Source: Macrocybe gigantea
Taxonomy: Eukaryota; Basidiomycota; Agaricomycetes; Agaricales; Callistosporiaceae
DNA length: 64,000 bases
Direction of reading: 5' to 3'
Assembly: GCA_011319805.1 (NCBI GenBank)
Contig: SJRY01000236.1
Coordinates: 620,001-684,000 of the forward strand
Shown here: positions 24,506-35,650 of the stretch, in pieces
Layout of the letters: every line of letters begins with the position of its first letter
Position numbering within the stretch: position 1 is the stretch's first letter
Notes under the pieces: model-generated
The model's input: the letters and a program-made list of their open reading frames with translations, nothing else
The model's database searches: none
What the model was told of the DNA's origin: nothing
Program-made: the position numbers and the translations under genes

Positions 24506-26230
24506 TCTGGCGATAATATGAGATTGGGGCTGTTGGAGGGCAGCGGTGGCGATTGCAAGGGCGCTTTTAAACCGTCAGGACGTTGATTAGGGTGCATTCC
24601 TAAGCCTGGCAATGATGGGCGTCGTTGATATCATACAAACCCCGTATGTCTCACGTCCTGTATCACGTCTGCGAACTAACTCCCTATGGTCCCGCGCTTC
24701 TGAGAAGTCGACGTATTGGGTGAATTTTCGCTAGACGATGATGGTAGGTCTTGATGCTTAAACCCATTGCGATGGCGGTACCTCATGACAAACATCAAAA
24801 TGCAACTGCTGGCATAACACCGCCATGAAAAATTCCAGTCTAGAGTGGGCAATGTTGCTTTGTGAGGCAGACACGTCGACGATGCCTTTTTCTAAAATTA
24901 ATCAAATGTTAGTATGCTTTCCCAAATCGTTCTTTCCTTCACTGCGCTAGGATGCACTGAATGATTGATGATGTGCCGAAGTCCAAATACATGCCTTCTG
25001 GAATTCGTGTCCATCAGTGGAGAATCAAGTGCTAGATAAAGATTCCCTGTTTCCGAGACTCCCGGCGACATCATCAAAGAAAATCAGTGCGCAGTCTGAT
25101 GACGATACCAGTGAGAACAAATCAGAATGGTGTCCAGCGATGGGTGTGTAACTTTGGAGGTAAAAACCTTCTTCTGCTTGGACAGTGAAATTTGAGGCAT
25201 AGCCCAAGGACTTCATTTGTCGTCACATTGAAAATCGCGGACTCGGACCCTGAGGAATGTGATTTAGAACGCATGCGCACGACAGAACGACGATGGGCTT
25301 CTCTACCACTAGTCCTCATGGAAATGGAGGATGACAACGATGAAACTCCAAGCTTAGTGCCAGAAATCACCAAGTGACAAAATCTGAGATTCACAGTAAT
25401 AAGCATTGTGGGAGTTTTGTTACTGAGAACACACTGGCGATTTTGTGACGACGACGACGACGACGCACATTTACACCGTGGACCAAAGGGTCATTGTACC
25501 CATCATATGGATGAATTTAATGCGAGCTTGCAGCTTGTAAACCCGAATCGTACGATGAAGAACTTGGCGCCGAGACCCTCTCCGCGGCAGCTATCAGTTG
25601 AAGGACTGATTCCCCAAACGGTGAGATGACGCTATCCGATATTACAGAGTCTACTCAAGACATCTCGGCCATGTGTCAGATCGAGAAATTTTTGATGAAC
25701 GTTGGAGTGGGAGCCGAAGGAGAATGATACGAAGCGGCGAAAGGAAACTACGAGCGCTGCCATATTAGGCGGCTTGTTGAACCACACTTTTGTTGCGTAA
25801 ACTTGAACACATTTCTGACGGTTTGCATTTCTGCGGAGGTTGTGAACGGCGTTTATCAGTATTCATCATTTTTACAAGCTGATCTTTCCAGGGCTCAGAC
25901 GCTCATCATCCCATACGAGACATGGGATGATGTGTCATGTGCTGTTGATGGTCGCTGAAGCGCTGATCCACGAATATTGACTTCTTCGGTCAGCACAGGT
26001 CAGATGGATACCGCTCTTTCTGTCATCCAATACCCTCGTTCTCCGTACTCTGGTAGTACCTAACACCCTGGTGGCTTCAATTGGAAGCGGGCTTCGTTCG
26101 TTTTCTCTCTTGAAGGTCCCTGTTCATTCGTGTGAAGGCGATGGTCTCTACATTGGTCGCAAACATCGGGGCAGCCAGTATGTTGCCACGAATCTCTATT
26201 CCGTGGGATATCGATTGAACTAGGGACTAG
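24506..26230. other. Intergenic region with hairpin and short GAC repeat
   Basis: About 1.7 kb between the GMC gene and the 7TM gene. It contains a (GAC)6 microsatellite at 25447-25464 and a perfect 11-bp inverted repeat at 25904-25932. Short ORFs such as 25025-25216 (-) and 25192-25377 (+) match nothing I know. Confidence 0.4.
25904..25932. repeat. Perfect 11-bp inverted repeat (hairpin)
   Basis: CATCATCCCAT at 25904-25914 and its exact reverse complement at 25922-25932 flank a 7-nt loop (ACGAGAC). It could fold as a cruciform or an RNA hairpin. No gene overlaps it and its role is unknown. Confidence 0.6.
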
Positions 26231-27754
26231 GGGCCAATGGAACCATTTCTGCTTCGACAAACATCATCCACGGAACACATTCGCAACTCATAGCATTCCT
26301 TATCTTGAATATCTGGCCGTCGCACTTGGCATTCCTTTATTACTCGCCATCATATTTTTCTCCAAACGAGTTAAACGAGATCCAACGTTTGTGAACCTAT
26401 GTGTGACATTCCTTATCGTTGGAATGCAAGTTCTCTTTTCTGCCCTACCTATTTTAAGGCTACATCATTGATTGTTGACTTTTACAGCTCATCGAGCTTG
26501 CTGTGAGCCATCTGCTCGGTCCGAGCTAAGCCATCACTGACGTTCATATTAAAAGACTTTATGCAGGACGCATAACCGGTTCTGAACCATCAAAAATGTT
26601 ATGCCTTCTGCAGGCCTCCGTGTTGTATGGATTCCCACCCATGTAAGATTCATACAGCTCTCGATCGTCATCCTATCACCGATCCTGTCACGCCAAGGAC
26701 ATCGGTCGCAGCGTTCACTTTGATATTGCAGGTATGTTGCGGGTCCAACATCACAAGGTGTGAATGTCTAAGCCGACAAACTAGACCTTTTTCACGATCC
26801 GGACATCATTCTACAAGCATTCATCATTGGCAGAACAGAGTGTCATACGAGTGTGGCTGGTAAGTACATATCGTTCGCGTTCGAGCGTCTTCTGACGGTT
26901 TCGTTTCAGCTGCTTACGGGGCCCTACCTCGCATTCTTCGCCAGTGTTTTAGTCACCGCAAAGGCAAGGCGTGACAAATTAATGCGATTTGACCATCGAA
27001 GTCACCCATGTCAGCAGACTGGCGCTTCAGACCCGTCCATGTCACTAGGAATCGGCGGTTTTTTTATTGTTCGTTAGAATGCCTGCCGCTGTGAGCCTCA
27101 TCCCAGTCAAGTTACGTTCTTTCTCTTATACATACTCTAGCACGAATACGATCACCTCATTCGCTGCCATATTCTTGACTGCAACCTTGGGGATTGCGAG
27201 TATGTGATTGGATCATGTCGTCTTTGTATGATTGACGTCCCCTTCAGTCTGGATCCTTCTTATAATATACAAGCACCGGGTCGCCGTGCCTAAGGAGGAG
27301 AGACAAATGTATAGTTATGTCGATTTAAGCATGGTAGCCCGCATTTTGGCCTTTTCGCTTTATCTGATCGTTGCATTGAGGTCGGTCCCGTGCTTGATGT
27401 CAAAGTATATGTCTGACTCTTCAATGAAGTCTAAGCTTGTTGTCGATCAAGGCACCAGAAAGCCCAGCGCCAGACCTCATCATATCTACAGGTAAGCACA
27501 CGGGGGTCCTCCACTCCTTTGCAGGCTCATGTGAATTTCGTAGCCTCAAGCGCACTTCTTTTGATATTCGGCACCCATAAGGTATTTTTCTATATTGGGA
27601 AATCTCTCTGGATTTCTCCACTGACGCCTCATCCAAGGATGTCGTTAGTGTTCTGTGTTTCTGGAGAAAACGCCGTGTTGGCGTCGAGGTTTTGGGTGGG
27701 TCGCATGGGATGCGAAAAGGGAGCAGCATAGGTCTGGAGAGCTATCGTGTCTGA
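26231..27754 (+). CDS. Putative seven-transmembrane (GPCR-like) protein
   Basis: This is an Agaricomycete family of multi-span membrane proteins resembling G-protein-coupled receptors; its ligand is unknown. Segments in order: ATHSIPYLEYLAVALGIPLL and KRVKRDPTFVNLCVTFLI; RITGSEPSKMLCLLQASVLY then GFPPM; TSVAAFTLILQ; LLTGPYLAFFASVLVTAK; a stretch around 27130-27260 with VWILLIIYKH; EERQMYSYVDLSMVARILAF then LYLIVALR; VASSALLLIFGTHK; and the final exon DVVSVLCFWRKRR up to the TGA at 27752-27754. This order and spacing match a family I remember. The start is uncertain. The ATG at about 26237 is one frame away from the first helix, so a base may be missing or a short exon overlooked. Confidence 0.6.
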
Positions 27755-27916
27755 TCATGAAACAGAAGTCCTTTCACTTGTTTTAGTTAACTGTTGTATC
27801 ATTGCCTGTAAGATATTTCTCTGCGTTGTGACGGGAGGAGTCGGTAAACACATTCAAACACATCTCAAATTTCTGTGAACTCGGACGCGCTGAACCTGGT
27901 CATTTACATTCCAGCA

Positions 27917-28835
27917 ATGGCAGTCAGTCTCCTTTCTCCGTCCCAACTCGCGCGTCCTCTCTAAACACCCATTTTACAGAGTCGGTGTTCTGGTATTCTT
28001 CGTGCGCTTTCCCGTCCACATGCGGCCGCTCGGTGAGCGAATCTTCCCAAAGTCAGTTCGACCCCGCGAGTCCGCTGAACATCGTCACTCCCGTGCTTTT
28101 GCACGTTCTAGCCTTCCGCGAACCGTCCCGCGTTCAAGATACCTTGCAACGGCCACGACAGAAGCCTCTTCATCGAATGCGGCGCCTCCGCCCCCGCCTG
28201 CCAAGTCAGACGACCCAACCGTGTCACGCATCGTTGACGACATTTCGGGCCTGACGCTGCTCCAGGCCGCGGACCTGGTGTCGTTGCTCAAGGTGCGTTG
28301 TTTCTCAGCAGACCGTCCTCTCGATAACGCTGCTCTTTTTTTCACGTTTTTCCTGGCCTACTGACGATTCGTCGCCTTTGCGTCTTAGTCGCGGCTGAAC
28401 ATCCAGGAGATTGCGATGCCTGCTGCAGCACCGGCCGCAGCGCCAGCTGCCGCTAATTCTGCCGCTGCAGAGGCAGCCGAGGAGGTTGGTTGACCGGCCT
28501 TGTGTGTCCTCCCGTCTACCAAAGGCACTCAAATCCCTCACAGGAGAAACCGAAGGAGAAGACATATTCAACGTCAAGTTAGAGTCCTTTGATGCTCCGG
28601 CCAAGCCCAAGATCATCAAGGAGGTGAAGGCTATGATTCCAAATCTCACACTTACGGAGGTGCGCAGTGTCGTGTCCTATCCTGCGTTGCAAGGTCATTG
28701 ATTTGACTCCTACAATCAGGCAAAGAAGTTCGTCGAGAGTTTGCCCAAAGTCTCAAGGAGAACATGCCGAAGGAGGATGCTGAAAAGCTGAAGAAGACAT
28801 TAGAAGGCCTAGGCGCCGTCGTTAAGCTAGAGTAG
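27917..28835 (+). CDS. MNP1: Mitochondrial ribosomal protein bL12m (L7/L12 family)
   Basis: This stalk protein of the mitochondrial large ribosomal subunit recruits translation GTPases. The first coding exon is only ATGGCA (27917-27922). The next gives a mitochondrial presequence, SRCSGILRALSRPHAAAR then LPRTVPRSRYLATATTE. The N-terminal dimerisation part is DDISGLTLLQAADLVSLLK, and an Ala/Pro hinge follows. The C-terminal domain reads FNVKLESFDAPAKPKIIKEV, IPNLTLTE, AKKFVESLPK, and DAEKLKKTLEGLGAVVKLE. It is about 190 residues long, as expected. Two places lose one base relative to this protein: near 28564 (between KEKT and FNVK) and near 28753 (within LPKV-LKEN). Conservation on both sides argues for sequence error, not decay. 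Confidence 0.88.
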
Positions 28836-28991
28836 TTCCCTCGCACACTTGATAAAAGTAGCATTTGGAATCGTATATTAATGACTGTTCAAAACAAATA
28901 TTTGATATATCTCATGTTATGAACGGAACAAAAAAAACATGTGCAAGGAATGCGAAATTGTGTCAAGAATCAATCAATGTGCAAGAAAAAT

Positions 28992-31955
28992 TTAGTCCTC
29001 AGACAAGTATCTATACTCGAAGCGGAAATCGCTCTTCTTGCGTTGACACCACGAACCTTCCCAGTCGAAGTAGACATAGACACCCTGTTCGTACTCCTCC
29101 GTGATCGCCTGTGGCTCAGAATGACGCTGGAACCACGTCAGGTATTTGACATGGAATCGCCACGATTGTCTCTTGAGCTCCTTTGCCGCAAGGTACCTAT
29201 GAAGTGTCGGAACCAAGCAGAATCAAAGGCAGGATCGTGTACTCACTGTTGATATGTGCCAGGAAGGAAGTAGAACACATAAAACAACGTCTCTACGTCC
29301 AACTGTGAGAAGATCGCGGATGTGCTCAGAGCGGGGTGTGGCGTTTGCGGATAATAGGGTGCGGTGGCATATGGGTTCCTTGGTACATAATACCTAGGTC
29401 TGGAACGTAAAGTGTGAGAAACGCATCTATGAGAAATTCTCGCGAAAACAAACTTTTCTGTATCCTGTGGTTGAGGGATAGTCGAATGGCTCCCTTCGAG
29501 CATCTTGTGGACTTGATCGAGATTTGAAAGCCGATTGGACGCTGAAAACATTATCGCTTTATGTCTAACGATGGCAACAAACTGATGAAGGAATACCTTT
29601 CTGCTTAACGTTCTCAAAGGACACCACCAGATCAGACAGGGACCCAGGGAAAGCAGAAGGTGCGTTTGATCGTTGAGGGGGTGGTGCCGCGGAGGGTGGC
29701 CGCTGACCTGAAACGGCGGGGCTTGGTTGTTGATGAGCAGGCGCAGCCATCGACGCAGTTGCTTGACCTTCTTGGGGTGGTTTGACACCTGGAGGGAACT
29801 GAGGCTGCGAGGAGCTGGGCAGAGGCGAGGGGAACTGCTGCACTTGCTGCGGCAATGGGGAAGGCCCCGATATATGTGGTTGTTGTTGCGCCTGCAACGA
29901 GGTTGCACTGCCATTGGGCAGCTGGGATATCTGCAACGGTTCTGCAGGAGCCTAATCGGGTGAAACAGTGGTTTAGCGATATTAAGCATCCTCGCCAATC
30001 GTGATTTGAATTACTGACTGTAGGCCTTGGGGACTGTGCAGCCACCTGTGGCGACGGCACAGATTCTAACATAGTTTCTGTATGAGTCGATCTTAAAATA
30101 TCTCTTAAAATCAGTCCTACCTTTACGAATAGCTCTTTGGGGTGAAGATGTTGCTGCAGGTGCCCCAACCGATCCGGCGATAGCTTCTGACAGCGCAGGC
30201 GATTGTTGTCCAGAATAGAATGAACCGTCGGGCTGCTGCGAAACCGAAGCCGACGACAGCATAGGGCTCGTGACGGACGGGTGCGTGAGACTTGGAGAAG
30301 AGGAAATACCAGATGCCTGATCCTGAATTGGTGGATGCGTAGTTGCAGACTGCTGCTGCGACGTTGGTGGTGCACTCGGTTGAGCCTGAGGGGGGATTGC
30401 GGGAGTTGAGGGTGCTGGCGTAGTGTGAGCCACTTGTTGGGAGGGTTGCGCTACTGCCGCGGCTGCAGCAGTTGCATATCGTATCGAAGGCAAGGTTGCT
30501 GGTTGAGAGGGCCTCGACTGTTGCAGACCGGCTTTCACGATGCTTGACATTGGTTGTTGAGCAAAGTTAATATTTGGTGGTGGTTTGGCTGCATGTTAAT
30601 CCATGAGCGGCGGAAACAAGCACTTAATCAAAAGAAGGCATTCACTATCTACGGATTGTTCTGAAAAGATGATTGGTCAATTTTGCATCGAACCAGTAAA
30701 TTGTGAGGATGGCGTACTCCTTAGTTGCGGCGCAACCGATGCTTTCTTCAAAATTGGACTGTCGTCTCGTTTACTGCTCGTTGTGCTCTCATCATCGTGC
30801 TTCTTGGACGGTGTTCGAGGAGGCACATCTGGGTCGAAGATAAACAATAGTCACCCGTGGACATTTGCAGATTGCAACGTACCTTCGCTCACATCATCCG
30901 AGTCATTGCTGTCGTCGTCATCCACGGCAATACCGAACTTCTCTTCCTCCTCGTCGAGATTGAGCTCATCATATATGCCTTCATCTTCGTCGAAGTCTTC
31001 CTCCTGCAGCATCGTTAGTAGTGGCTATGAAAATAACAGCGAGGTTGCGAACCGTATTGCTCTCCACAAAATACTGCACGTCATCCTTCAGCCCAAACAC
31101 TTTTTCTGGCGACATTGTGCCATTGTTGAGCATACGCAGGATGATCTCCAAGCGGCTAATGTGCCACTTCCGGCGCTCGTTTAGCGTCTCAAGTTCCTCC
31201 AAGCGTCCGGCTGCCGTTGAGCCAGCCTTGTTCCTCTTCTTTCCAGATCCTTGAAGGGATTCAATCTCTGCTTCTGACTGCTCGACCTGCATCTGCAGCT
31301 CCTCTACTTGTGTTTGTAGCCACGTTGTTGCTTCTTCCTTCTCCTGCTCTTTAGGATCGAGTTTGGCAGCTTGTATTAGACCCTCTTTCGAGAACGCTTT
31401 AGTTTTCATCTCCTTCTCACATGCCTTGAACTTTTCCATTTGCTACAGAGAAAATCAAAAAAAGTAAGCTAAATAAGAACGTGCATGACAAAAGAGACGG
31501 ATGTAAAGCCCTTGCTTCGCCAGGGTGCAGAAAAGGCTAATATTCTGAGAGCATGAAAGCCCGCCACACGCGTCGTAGGCATCCACGAAGCCATAACAAG
31601 GCTCAAATGCCATTGGTGGGCACATAAGCTCTTAAAACTCACCGTTTCGATCAATTTACGGTTGTCCTGCAGTGCCGACTTGTCTTTAATGTCATTGCTC
31701 GCCGCCCAGGTTTTTATCTGGTCTCGGAGCCGCTGTAGCTTCTTTATCTGAGTTTTCAGATCAAGCTCGAGTTTCTCCTTCTGAGTTTGATTTGTAGAGG
31801 CCTGCATCTTGTCGTAGATGCTTTCAAAGAGCTCGACGCCTTCGCCGACCTTCTTTAGCGTCCGGTCGATTTCGGCTGTTGAAGAAAGCAGTTTAGTATA
31901 ATATTATACGGCAACAATGAATAAAATACTTGCTTTGGAGTTTCCTCGCCGCCAT
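28992..31955 (-). CDS. NOT3: CCR4-NOT complex subunit NOT3/NOT5
   Basis: This scaffold subunit of the cytoplasmic deadenylase complex controls mRNA decay and translation. It starts at the ATG at 31955 (MAARKLQ), followed by an intron (31876-31933) whose donor is GCAAGT. The N-terminal Not3 domain follows: [39 protein letters not shown] and [13 protein letters not shown], then [20 protein letters not shown] and [20 protein letters not shown]. The middle is acidic, then very rich in Ser, Pro and Gln (about 29600-30850). The C-terminal NOT box spans [60 protein letters not shown] and [20 protein letters not shown], with a stop at 28992. The domain order is complete. Some introns in the low-complexity middle are approximate. 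Confidence 0.9.
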
Positions 31956-32513
31956 TGGGGTTAGTATGCGATAATTACAATGACGAATGAATACGGATGC
32001 AGCTGTGGTCAGGGACTATGGCGTCTTGATTGGTTCTGTTTACTAAGCAAGGCAATGCTGATGTAATTTAATCTCACACAAGTTGCACGTGCAACCACTG
32101 GCATTGTCGTGCAAATTCAGACAGGATAATTTGACAGCCTTGTCGGGTGGATGATACAGTAACTTACGGTTGCATTTTGCAGAAGCTCTGTGGTGGCGTA
32201 ATCCGCGTACATACAGCAGCTGGATTTGATCAAGCTGTGTAATAGTAGATTAAACATACGTGGGAGCGAGAGTGCAAGAAGCCCCGCACGATGCTTCTGG
32301 CTGAATATCGAAGAGCAACGTTGACCGAGGCGGCCATTGACAGACGATCTGTCTGTAACTGAGTAACACGGACGGACATGTGTATGAGGAGACGGACAAT
32401 ATGATCTCCAAGGGCTATTGTTGTGTCCGGCACGTGACCCACCAGATAGCACCCTCAATGCAGAATCTAAAAACGGGAAACACAAACTGCTTCACGACTG
32501 CGACGACCTCCTC
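31956..32513. other. Divergent promoter region between NOT3 and BEM1
   Basis: About 560 bp separates two divergently transcribed starts. There is a TGCACGTGCA-containing sequence near 32083-32092 and a GGCACGTGACC near 32430. CACGTG occurs twice. No gene is visible. Confidence 0.4.
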
Positions 32514-34603
32514 ATGAAGTCCCTTCGCAAGTCCCTCAACAGCGCTCGGGAAAAGGACTCTATCCGCTCTCAGATATCTACTCCTCTTCCTCTCCCGGCC
32601 GTGTCCAAACCCCCGTCGGCCATCCTACCCCCACAGAAGGTCATTCGCGCGCTCAACAGCTATCAATCCCAGGCCCCGCAGGAGCTTTCATTCCAGAAAG
32701 GCGACTTTTTCTATGTGCTCACTGACGCCAGCAGCCCAGGGACGTGGTACGAGGCACACAACCCTGTCTCCGGCGCGAGAGGCCTCGTACCCCGATCCAT
32801 GTTCGAGGAGTTCAACAAAAAGTCTCCTCCGTACGCGCAACAACGTCGTCATGCGTGCCCGTCTGACCTTTTACTCGCAGCATCCGCACTTCTCAGGCTG
32901 GTCCTCAGAGAAGTCAGCAATCGCCGGAAATCCCATCGCACGCCTACCCAAAACTCAAGTCTACTACGCCATTGTCATGCATGATTTTGTAGCCGAACGA
33001 GCCGATGAACTCGATGCGAAAAGCGGGGACGCAATAACTGTTGTTGCGCAGTCAAATCGCGAGTGGTTCGTCGCCAAGCCCATCGGCCGCCTCGGTCGAC
33101 CCGGTCTCATCCCGGTATCATTCGTCGAAATTCACGATCCAGCAACAGGAAAGCCCATAGAGGACGTCAACGCCCTCATTGATCGTGGAGATGTCCCTAG
33201 GGTCGAAGACTGGAAACGTGCTATGCTCTCATACAAGCAGAACAGCATCGCCCTCGGAGTCATTGATCCGCCCAATCGGGATTCCGTCGCAAACAGCCCA
33301 TACGCGCCTCACAAACCCCTGTCAATGGTTTCCGCCGATCCTTCCTTCTCATTCAATCGCGTCACATCACCAAGCCTGATCAATACAATGACTTCAATCC
33401 CACTGTCGTGGAGACACCGGAGGCCTCCCAGAAGGCATCTTGCTGAGTGCCGACGTTGTTTCATTCCACTATGAAATGGACGAATACTGGTTCCGCATCA
33501 ATGCTCTATACCAGCCCTACATACCCTCCGGACAAAGCAGACTGCCCTCAGCTAAACAACTCATCCTATTCCGCGTCTACAACGATTTTTACGATTTTCA
33601 GGTTTCCCTCCTCGAAACCTTCCCACGCGAAGCTGGGCGCCAGCCGCCTCATCCCCGGATGTTGCCATATATGCCCGGACCTGCTCAAGATGTCGACGAT
33701 GCACTCACGGCCACGCGTAGGGCGGAGCTGAATGATTACTTGCATAGCTTGTGTGATCTCAGCAGATCTGGTGCCAAGTACATCTTGGAGCACCCAGTCG
33801 TACGCGAATTCCTTTCGCTGAAACCGGGCGATGTAGCGAACGAGACGGAGGCTCGAGTGCACGAGCTTGAAGCACTGTTCAGCAGACAGTCCTTATACAC
33901 TACCCAGGACCGCTCGCAGAAACAATCCGGAGATATAGTGAGAGACGGATTGAGCGGCTGGCGGTCCATGACGACGGCGAGAAGGACGACCATTCGGAGT
34001 ACGAGGATGAGGGATACGCTCCATCACCGCAGCACCGTGTTTATGACCGTCACCCTTATGGCCGGACAAGCGACCGAGAGTCCAATGACAGCTCACTTCG
34101 TGTGCAGGCGCACACGCAAAGTCACCAGCGCAATGATTCCTCATCCTCTTTCCCCAACACCATATGCATCGACGTCAAGATCTGACTCTCCATCACACCA
34201 TGGTGACCATCCATCACGGAGCGCAGAACACCACGGCCATCACCCCAACCAGCCCTCTGTATCCACAACTTCCTCATCACAAGCTGCTACCCAACGCTCC
34301 CGGTCGCACTCAAATGCCACATCCAACATGAGTAGCCCACAAATATCCGCCCAGAATCCGCAGACTGCGTTTATAAAGATCAAGATCTTCGATCGTGTGG
34401 CGGACGACCTGATTGCGATCAGAGTCCATCCGCGCGTGACGCATGCTGAACTCATGGATAAGGTGCGCGCGCGATTGGGTGCGGACATTCCCAATCTGGC
34501 GTACAGGCTCAGCTCGTCGGGGCAACTTATAGAGCTGGATTCGGATGAACAGCTGCGGTCATGGATAGAAGCGACAGACAAGCACGTGTTGTTCGCGGGG
34601 TAA
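32514..34603 (+). CDS. BEM1: Bem1/Scd2-type polarity scaffold (SH3-SH3-PX-PB1)
   Basis: This scaffold binds Cdc42, its GEF Cdc24 and PAK kinases at sites of polarised growth. The first SH3 domain is KVIRALNSYQSQAPQELSFQ with KGDFFYVL and GLVPRSMFEEF. The second is VYYAIVMHDFVAERADELDA, REWFVAKPIGRLGRPGLIPV. The PX domain contains VVSFHYEMDEYWFRINALY, YNDFYDFQVSLLETFPREAG and LNDYLHSLCDLS. The C-terminal PB1 domain is FIKIKIFDRVADDLIAIRVH to LRSWIEATDKHVLFAG. The reading frame changes at about 32830-32880 (unclear intron phase), 33373, 33421, 33930 and 34160, each by one base. Between 33930 and 34160 the alternative frame is the acidic, protein-like one. All four domains are intact on either side. 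I read this as one gene damaged by base-call losses. Confidence 0.82.
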
Positions 34604-34942
34604 GCTACTGTTTGTGATGCGTATCTTTCTTTTCGTTCGCCTTTTTCGTTCGAGGCATTGGAGACTGTTTATTCTGCGATTCGACTTTCTCACTCTCTTT
34701 TTTGCCTTTCGCTTCTGTCGTTCGATCTGTAACATGAATGTCCTTTTTATATATTGTGTCACGACTGTGTCTCTCTCTCCTCTACAAGGAGCTGTACATA
34801 GGCTTGTATGTACAGTATTTGCAAGATTCGCAATGGAACGCTTTTCTATTCGATATTGCGACAAGGCAATCCGAACAAACCCGGTCAAACAACCACATTC
34901 ACTCGCTCCATTCTCTTAGATTCAAACTCTTCCATTGCAGAC
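34604..34942. other. Intergenic region between tandem genes
   Basis: This holds the BEM1 3' region and the NDUFA12 promoter. It is T/C-rich on the plus strand with no gene visible. Confidence 0.4.
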
Positions 34943-35589
34943 ATGGTGTCTGTCGCCAGGACTCTCCGTAGTATGCGAAGGGTTGGCCTCCGCGAATGGT
35001 GGAGGCAGTTGCAATACATCGGCGACGCCAAGTCGGGCACATTAGTCGGAAAAGACCAGTGCGTCCCATGCCCGCCCGTGCTCGGAAACTGACGTTCTGC
35101 AACGCACGCAGATTCGGAAACCGCTACTTTGAGAACATGAATCAAACCGAAGAGATTCCTGGCAAGTGTCTTCGCCCTTCCCCCCCCCCTTCGCTTGCCC
35201 CAGTTCTGATGGCTGTGACTACGTGCAGGTCGTCATAGATGGGTGGACTTTGCCCAAGTACGTGCCGGATGGCTTTTTTCAAGAGCAGATCGGGTTTACG
35301 TCCTCTTAGCATGACGTGAACGCGACCCAAATTCCTCCGGAGTGGCATTCCTGGCTCCAACACATTCGCCAAAACCCGCCCACAGCGGACCCGGTGATGC
35401 AGAATCTTTCTCCCCCTTGGAAAGCCGTCAGTCAAGTTTTCCTTTTGGTGTGCTGCTGACGATGTTTTCGCAATGACATAGCCGTGGGTTGAGAATCTCA
35501 CTGGGACAAGGGGAGCATACAGACCCTACAACACCGCTGCACCTAAGATCAACGCCTGGGAGCCGAAAACCGCGCCTCGGGGTTCATAA
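34943..35589 (+). CDS. NADH dehydrogenase (complex I) subunit NDUFA12 family
   Basis: This is an accessory subunit (B17.2-type) of mitochondrial complex I in the inner membrane. Exons are 34943-35058, 35112-35161, 35229-35257, 35310-35426 and 35482-35589. They encode VGLREWWRQLQYIGDAKSG, GKDQFGNRYFENMNQTEEIP and GRHRWVDFAQ, then DVNATQIPPEWHSWLQHIR and PWVENLTGTRGAYRPYNT, ending TAPRGS. The frame is intact. Intron 35162-35228 starts with GCAAGT, a GC-AG intron, and contains a run of ten C. The length of about 139 residues fits the family, including the WxxPEWH-type block. Confidence 0.9.
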
Positions 35590-35650
35590 TAGCTGAGTAG
35601 AAATGATACATTTGCAATCGGATGATGTACACCTTCAGACTATGACACGG

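Noticed and set aside
25025..25216. 63-residue minus-strand ORF as a gene
   Set aside because: It has no extension through splice sites, no family resemblance and an isolated position.
25447..25464. (GAC)6 microsatellite as a functional element
   Set aside because: It is short, non-coding and typical of background simple repeats.
29243..30375. Long minus-strand frames rich in Arg and His beside the NOT3 frame
   Set aside because: They are alternative frames of the Pro/Gln/Ser-rich middle of NOT3. The true frame joins to the NOT box.
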